Source: Clostridiales bacterium | Lineage (GTDB): Bacteria; Bacillota; Clostridia; Saccharofermentanales; Saccharofermentanaceae | Direction: 5' to 3' | DNA: 64,000 bases | Assembly (NCBI GenBank): GCA_017964005.1 | Contig: JAGCSR010000026.1 | Span: 28,551 to 92,550 of the forward strand | Shown: piece by piece, positions 59,054 through 64,000 of the stretch | Position numbering within the stretch: the stretch's first letter is position 1 | How the letters are laid out: each line of letters starts with the position of its first letter | Program-made: the position numbers and the translations under genes | The notes under the pieces: generated by a model | Told to the model about the DNA's origin: nothing | Database searches by the model: none | Seen by the model: the letters and a program-made list of their open reading frames with translations, nothing else

Positions 59054-62000
59054 ATGGTTCATTCCATCAAACAGGGCAAGACAGAACGCCAGTCCTACTC
59101 CCAGATCAACGAAGTAATCGATGTTCCCAATCTCATTGAAATCCAGAGCAACTCATACCGTCGTTTTTTGGACGAGGGTATTCAGGAAGTGTTCGATGAG
59201 GTTTCTCCGATTACGGATTCCCAAGGGATCTACGAGATCTATTTCCTTGAGAAGGAGTTCAATCCCAACTCCCCGATCAATCCCACAGATGCTGCTGACA
59301 GAAAGAGTTCGACAAAGACTGATACGAGCAATCTTTCCAAGGCATATCTTATCGATCAGTGTAAGAAGAATGACAGCAACTACGCTGCTCCCCTCTTTGT
59401 AAAGATCCGTCTGCGCAACAAAGAAGACGGAACCATAAAGGACGAGACGGCATATATCACCGATTTCCCGATAATGACCGAGCACGGCACCTTCATCATC
59501 AACGGCGCCGAGCGTGTTGTTATCTCCCAGATCGTACGTTCACCGGGAGCTTACTATGGTACAGCAAGCGGCAAGTTCGGTCAGAAGCTCTATACGGGCG
59601 AGCTTATCCCTTACAGGGGAGCCTGGTTCCTTATCGATGAGGACGAGAATAAGAGCGTCAGCATTCATGCAGATAAATCACACAAGATCTCTCTGTCTGT
59701 TTTCCTGAGATGCTTAGGTCTGGAGAACGACGAGGACATCATCAATATGTTCGGTGACGAGGAGTGTATCAGAGCAACTCTTGCCGAGGATAAGACAAAG
59801 AACCGCAACGAGGCTCTTGAGGAATTCTTCCGCAAGGCACGTCCGGGCGACATCGCCAGCACGGATGCCGCAGAGAAGTATCTCAACAATACATATCTTG
59901 ATTCCAGAAGATACGACCTTGCAAGAGTAGGTATCTTCAAGGTTAACAAGAAGCTGTCCCTTGCAGCCAGAATCGAAGGCCATAAGGCTGCAGAAGACAT
60001 CACATCCGAAGACGGTGAGGTCATCATCAAGAAGGGTACTGATATCACAAGAGAGCTTGCCGAGGCTGTTGAAGAGGCCGGCATCACACAGTGCCTTATC
60101 TTCCCTATCAGCAGGACCGGTGACGAGATCAAGGTTGCCGAAGAGCCTCACAAGGTTATCGGTAACGGAAGAGTCGATCCCGACAAGTTCATCCGTGACA
60201 GCTTCAAGAAGACCGAGCTCAAGAACTTTGACATCACAAGGACCACTGTTAACGAGCGCGTAAGAGTTTCCGTTCTCAGAGAGATCATCCAGCAGGTCAA
60301 GGACAATTCCAAGAAGGCTGATATCGCCAAGGATCTTGAGACTCTCCTCGACGAGAGGAAGAGCGATCTTATGCCTCTCAACCTCTGTGTTGATGACTTC
60401 ATGGCATTCGTATCTTACTTCATCGGTCTCCACCACGGTGTAGGTTCCGTTGACAATATCGACCATCTCGGCAACAGAAGAGTAAGGTCTGTAGGCGAAC
60501 TCCTTCAGAACCAGCTCCGTTCCGGTATGGGCCGTGTAGAGAAGAATATCAGAGAGAGACTCTCCCAGATCAACTCCGGCGATCCCGAGAAGGCATCCCC
60601 TCTGCAGCTGGTCAACACAAGACCTCTGTCTGCCGTATTCAGGGAATTCTTCGGATCTTCCCAGCTGTCTTCCTTCTGTGACCAGACCAACCCTCTGGCA
60701 GAGCTTACGAACAAGAGAAGATTGTCAGCTTTGGGTCCCGGCGGTCTTACCAGAGACAGAGCTTCCCTTGAGGTTCGAGACATCAACCCGACCCACTACG
60801 GAAGAATGTGTCCCATCGAGACACCTGAAGGCCAGAACATCGGTCTTATCACATCCCTTGCAACATACGCGAGGATCAATAAGTACGGTTTCATCGAGAC
60901 TCCTTACAGAAGATTCGACAAAGAGAAGAAGGTCATCACTGACGAAGTCCGTTACATGACTGCCGACGAAGAGGATAACTACAATGTTGCTCAGGCAAAC
61001 GAGCCCCTCAACGAGAAGGGTGAGTTTGTTAAGGATAAGATCGTTTGCCGTTATCTTGACCAGTTCCTTGAACTCGATCCTTCAGAGGTCGATTACATGG
61101 ACGTATCTCCTAAGCAGCTTGTATCCGTATCCACGAGCCTTATCCCGTTCCTCGGGAACGACGACGCTAACCGTGCTCTCATGGGCTCCAACATGCAGCG
61201 TCAGGCAGTACCTCTTATCAAGCCTGAAGCTCCTATCATAGGAACAGGTATGGAATTCCGTGCCGCCAAGGACTCCGGTGTCTGCGCAGTCGCAGAGCAT
61301 GACGGTGTCGTAAGCTACGTTGCCGCTGATAAGGTTGAAGTTACCACCAAGGAAGGTAAGATCGATACATATCAGCTTTCCAAGTATCAGCGCTCTAACC
61401 AGAGCACATGTATCAACCAGCGTCCTATCGTTCATCTGGGCGACAAGGTCAAGGAAGGCGAAGTCCTTGCTGACGGTCCCGCTACGGATAACGGTGAGCT
61501 GGCTCTCGGACGCAACGTTCTCATCGGATTCACCACATGGGAAGGTTACAACTACGAGGACGCTGTTCTCGTAAACGAGAGAATAGTAAGAGATGATGTT
61601 TATACATCCATCCATATCGAAGAACACGAGTGTGAAGCAAGACAGACCAAACTGGGTGACGAGCTTATCACAAGAGAAGTCCCGAACGTCGGTGACGAAG
61701 CTCTGTCCAAGCTGGACGAAGACGGTGTTGTCATGGTCGGATCCGAGGTCAAGGACGGCGACATCCTCGTAGGTAAGATCTCTCCTAAGGGTGAGACAGA
61801 GCAGTCCGCAGAGGAGAAGCTCTATAAGGCTATCTTCGGTGAGAAGGCTAAGGAAGTTAAGGATACTTCCAAGAGAGTTCCTCACGGCGGCGGCGGTGTC
61901 GTAGTCGATGTCGTTAAGTCCGACAAGGAGACCAACCCCACTCTGGCATCCGGAGTCAAGAAGAGAGTAAGAGTATATATCGCACAGAAGAGGAAGCTCT

Positions 62001-62905
62001 CTGTCGGTGATAAGATGGCCGGCCGTCACGGCAACAAGGGTGTTGTCTCCAGGATCCTTCCTGAAGAGGATATGCCTTTCCTCCCCGACGGCACCACTCT
62101 TGATATCGTTCTCAATCCTTTGGGCGTTCCTTCCCGTATGAACATCGGTCAGCTCCTCGAGGTTCACCTTGGCCGCGCTGCCCGTGAACTCGGATGGAAG
62201 ATCGCAACACCTGTTTTCGACGGAGCGAACGAGAAGGATATCGAAGAAGCATTCAAGCTTGCAGGTATCGACAGCGACGGTAAGACCGTTCTCTACGACG
62301 GCCGTACGGGCGAACCTTTCGAGAACCGTGTAACCGTAGGTGTTATGTACTACTTGAAGCTCCACCATCTGGTTGACGATAAGATGCACTCCAGATCCAC
62401 AGGACCTTACTCACTCGTTACTCAGCAGCCTCTGGGCGGTAAAGCCCAGTTCGGCGGCCAGAGATTCGGTGAGATGGAAGTCTGGGCCCTCGAGGCATAC
62501 GGTGCAGCTCATACACTGCAGGAGATCCTTACGGTCAAGTCCGACGATATCGAAGGAAGATCCAAGACTTACGATGCTATCGTCCGCGGACACAATGTAC
62601 CCGATCCGGGAATCCCCGAATCCTTCAACGTTCTTGTTAACGAGCTCAAGGCATTGGCTCTTGACGTTAAGACCTATGTTGACGATGAAGAGATCAACGT
62701 TGCAGAGACATCGACCTCTTTCGAAGGCATTAATGTTGCATCCGAGAAGATGAGAAGATCCATCGACGGTGATGACTACGAGCCTGTAGTTCCCGAGATG
62801 CAGTCTGTTACCGAAGATCTGTTTGCCAACGGATTCGTTGAGGCAAACGATGACGGCAGCATTGCCGAGGATCTCTCGGACAGCGATGTTTTCGATGAAG
62901 AGTGA
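59054..62905 (+). CDS. rpoB: RNA polymerase beta subunit
   Basis: A 1283-residue RpoB, the catalytic beta subunit. Conserved blocks in order: [39 protein letters not shown] (rifampicin-region end), DDLVAMQ-like core and switch regions, [19 protein letters not shown] [59 protein letters not shown] and [19 protein letters not shown] near the C-terminus. The ATG follows GAGGTG. Codon use is strongly biased, as expected for a highly expressed gene. It is the first gene of its own transcript here; the gene before it is the SurA-like one, not rplL. Confidence 0.99.
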   Translation: MVHSIKQGKTERQSYSQINEVIDVPNLIEIQSNSYRRFLDEGIQEVFDEVSPITDSQGIYEIYFLEKEFNPNSPINPTDAADRKSSTKTDTSNLSKAYLIDQCKKNDSNYAAPLFVKIRLRNKEDGTIKDETAYITDFPIMTEHGTFIINGAERVVISQIVRSPGAYYGTASGKFGQKLYTGELIPYRGAWFLIDEDENKSVSIHADKSHKISLSVFLRCLGLENDEDIINMFGDEECIRATLAEDKTKNRNEALEEFFRKARPGDIASTDAAEKYLNNTYLDSRRYDLARVGIFKVNKKLSLAARIEGHKAAEDITSEDGEVIIKKGTDITRELAEAVEEAGITQCLIFPISRTGDEIKVAEEPHKVIGNGRVDPDKFIRDSFKKTELKNFDITRTTVNERVRVSVLREIIQQVKDNSKKADIAKDLETLLDERKSDLMPLNLCVDDFMAFVSYFIGLHHGVGSVDNIDHLGNRRVRSVGELLQNQLRSGMGRVEKNIRERLSQINSGDPEKASPLQLVNTRPLSAVFREFFGSSQLSSFCDQTNPLAELTNKRRLSALGPGGLTRDRASLEVRDINPTHYGRMCPIETPEGQNIGLITSLATYARINKYGFIETPYRRFDKEKKVITDEVRYMTADEEDNYNVAQANEPLNEKGEFVKDKIVCRYLDQFLELDPSEVDYMDVSPKQLVSVSTSLIPFLGNDDANRALMGSNMQRQAVPLIKPEAPIIGTGMEFRAAKDSGVCAVAEHDGVVSYVAADKVEVTTKEGKIDTYQLSKYQRSNQSTCINQRPIVHLGDKVKEGEVLADGPATDNGELALGRNVLIGFTTWEGYNYEDAVLVNERIVRDDVYTSIHIEEHECEARQTKLGDELITREVPNVGDEALSKLDEDGVVMVGSEVKDGDILVGKISPKGETEQSAEEKLYKAIFGEKAKEVKDTSKRVPHGGGGVVVDVVKSDKETNPTLASGVKKRVRVYIAQKRKLSVGDKMAGRHGNKGVVSRILPEEDMPFLPDGTTLDIVLNPLGVPSRMNIGQLLEVHLGRAARELGWKIATPVFDGANEKDIEEAFKLAGIDSDGKTVLYDGRTGEPFENRVTVGVMYYLKLHHLVDDKMHSRSTGPYSLVTQQPLGGKAQFGGQRFGEMEVWALEAYGAAHTLQEILTVKSDDIEGRSKTYDAIVRGHNVPDPGIPESFNVLVNELKALALDVKTYVDDEEINVAETSTSFEGINVASEKMRRSIDGDDYEPVVPEMQSVTEDLFANGFVEANDDGSIAEDLSDSDVFDEE

Positions 62906-62935
62906 CGGAAAGGGTTTTGGAAGGAGTTTTAGAAT

Positions 62936-64000
62936 ATGAGTGATACAAAACGTCTTACAAGAATCAGCATAAAACTTGCATCCCCCGAGGCGATCAAGCA
63001 GTGGTCTCACGGTGAAGTCAAGAAGCCCGAGACTATCAACTATCGTACTCAGAAGCCTGAGGCCGACGGTCTCTTCTGCGAGAAGATCTTCGGACCCACA
63101 AAGTCCTGGGAATGTAAGTGCGGAAAGTATAAGAAGATCAGATTCAAGGGAATGGTCTGCGACAAGTGCGGTGTTGAGGTAACGAAGAATACCGTCCGCC
63201 GTACGAGAATGGGTCATATCCAGCTGGCAACCCCCGTATCCCACATCTGGTACTTCAAGGGTTCACCTTCACGTATCGCCACGATGCTCGGGATCACCCC
63301 CAAGAACCTGGAGAAGGTCCTGTACTATGCCGCATATCTTGTTATCAGCACAGCTAACGAAGAAGCTGCCGCTTTCCTCGGTGAGAAGAATCTCAACAAC
63401 GAGGTCAACAGCAAGGATAACGTTATCATCATCGATGAACTGACATACAGGGAAGCTATCTCCAAGTTCGGCAAAGATGCTTTCGATGCAAGGATGGGTG
63501 CCGAGGCTGTCAAGGTTCACCTTCAGAAGATCGATGTTGACGCTATGATCGAAAAGCAGCGTGAGATCAGATCCGCTGCAGGCAACAGCATCCAGAAGAA
63601 GGCTAAGGCTGCCAAGATCCTGGAGGTCCTCGAGGCTTTCAAGACATCCGGCAACAAGCCCGAGTGGATGATCCTGGATGTACTCCCCGTGCTTCCTCCG
63701 GAACTTCGTCCTATGGTTCCCCTGGATGGCGGCCGTTATGCTACATCCGATCTTAACGATCTTTACAGAAGAGTTATCAACAGAAATAACCGTTTGAGAA
63801 AGCTCCTGGATCTCGGATCCCCTGAGATCATCGTCCGCAACGAGAAGAGAATGCTCCAGGAAGCCGTTGACTCCCTTATCGAGAACGGTAAGAGAGGCAA
63901 CCCCGTAAGAGGATCCACGGCAGCTACCTCCAACAGAGAACTTAAGTCTTTGACTGACCTTCTCAAGGGTAAGCAGGGAAGATTCCGTCAGAACCTCCTC
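62936..64000 (+). CDS. rpoC: RNA polymerase beta' subunit (partial, 5' part)
   Basis: The first 355 codons of RpoC; the gene runs past the right edge. The N-terminal zinc-binding domain is visible ([25 protein letters not shown]), followed by [45 protein letters not shown] and the [12 protein letters not shown] entry to the clamp. AAGGAG precedes the ATG, 30 bp after the rpoB stop; the two are one operon. Confidence 0.98.
   Translation, partial: MSDTKRLTRISIKLASPEAIKQWSHGEVKKPETINYRTQKPEADGLFCEKIFGPTKSWECKCGKYKKIRFKGMVCDKCGVEVTKNTVRRTRMGHIQLATPVSHIWYFKGSPSRIATMLGITPKNLEKVLYYAAYLVISTANEEAAAFLGEKNLNNEVNSKDNVIIIDELTYREAISKFGKDAFDARMGAEAVKVHLQKIDVDAMIEKQREIRSAAGNSIQKKAKAAKILEVLEAFKTSGNKPEWMILDVLPVLPPELRPMVPLDGGRYATSDLNDLYRRVINRNNRLRKLLDLGSPEIIVRNEKRMLQEAVDSLIENGKRGNPVRGSTAATSNRELKSLTDLLKGKQGRFRQNLL

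Noticed and set aside
61082..62389. 435-codon frame antisense to rpoB
   Set aside because: Shadow of rpoB with its strong codon bias; no start signal.
1..64000. CRISPR array, prophage, replication origin, riboswitch
   Set aside because: No regularly spaced repeats, phage structural genes, DnaA-box cluster or recognisable riboswitch core were seen on reading both strands.

Overview
The window looks like a chromosome segment of an anaerobic, carbohydrate-using member of the class Clostridia. The evidence is: Gly/Asp/Lys-rich cytoplasmic proteins with AGGAGG-type ribosome sites before almost every gene; a FabK-type (not FabI) fatty-acid operon; GatCAB; two SLH-anchored extracellular proteins, one a GH5 cellulase-like enzyme; substrate-binding/GGDEF/EAL signalling; and ECF sigma/DUF4179 and BlaI/BlaR-like pairs. 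The SLH wording resembles that of rumen/gut Saccharofermentans- or Oscillospirales-like genomes, but this placement is an inference. No phage, CRISPR array or replication origin was seen.

Layout. 1-3.8 kb: an azlC-type permease runs off the left edge behind a small lipoprotein gene. A tRNA-Ser(GGA) lies divergent to it. Beyond the tRNA is a hairpin-rich stretch, a GNAT-methyltransferase fusion, a hypothetical gene and a truncated XRE regulator. An 11-bp direct repeat flanks this stretch, so it may be an old insertion. 3.8-11.4 kb: metallophosphoesterase, SLH protein with a degenerate transglutaminase domain, GH3 glycosidase, MBL-fold hydrolase, and a sigma/anti-sigma pair. 11.5-14.7 kb: an AT-richer accessory patch with an IS3-like transposase remnant, a DUF4143 ATPase and small secreted or cytoplasmic proteins. 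14.8-21.9 kb: a BlaI-like repressor with two abutting operators, an M56 membrane protease, two lipoproteins, a large GDPD surface protein, a serine beta-lactamase-like lipoprotein and a DUF4190 membrane protein. 21.9-23.7 kb: SLH-anchored GH5 enzyme.

23.9-29.7 kb: a tight four-gene set (cytidylate-kinase-like, DUF4236 coil protein, a 1276-residue substrate-binding/GGDEF/EAL/beta-repeat hybrid, and a 79-residue peptide with a double-glycine-type leader). This is the most unusual unit here. 29.7-32.1 kb: xth, asparaginase, and a possible papain-like protein. 32.2-41.8 kb: the complete fab/acc operon fabH-fabK-fabD-fabG-fabF-accB-fabZ-accC-accDA (accD and accA fused) plus a HAD phosphatase. It is led by a FabT-like palindrome; acpP and a regulator gene are absent.

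41.9-50.3 kb: a membrane-anchored XRE regulator, an ABC exporter with three permeases (two of them tandem paralogues) and one ATPase, a DUF5104-like membrane protein and UDP-galactopyranose mutase. 50.4-58.8 kb: parvulin/SurA-like membrane protein, gatCAB, CNNM/CorC-type protein, HAD phosphatase, and a second SurA-like protein behind two tiny coupled leader ORFs. 58.9-64 kb: rpoB with its own promoter, then rpoC running off the right edge.
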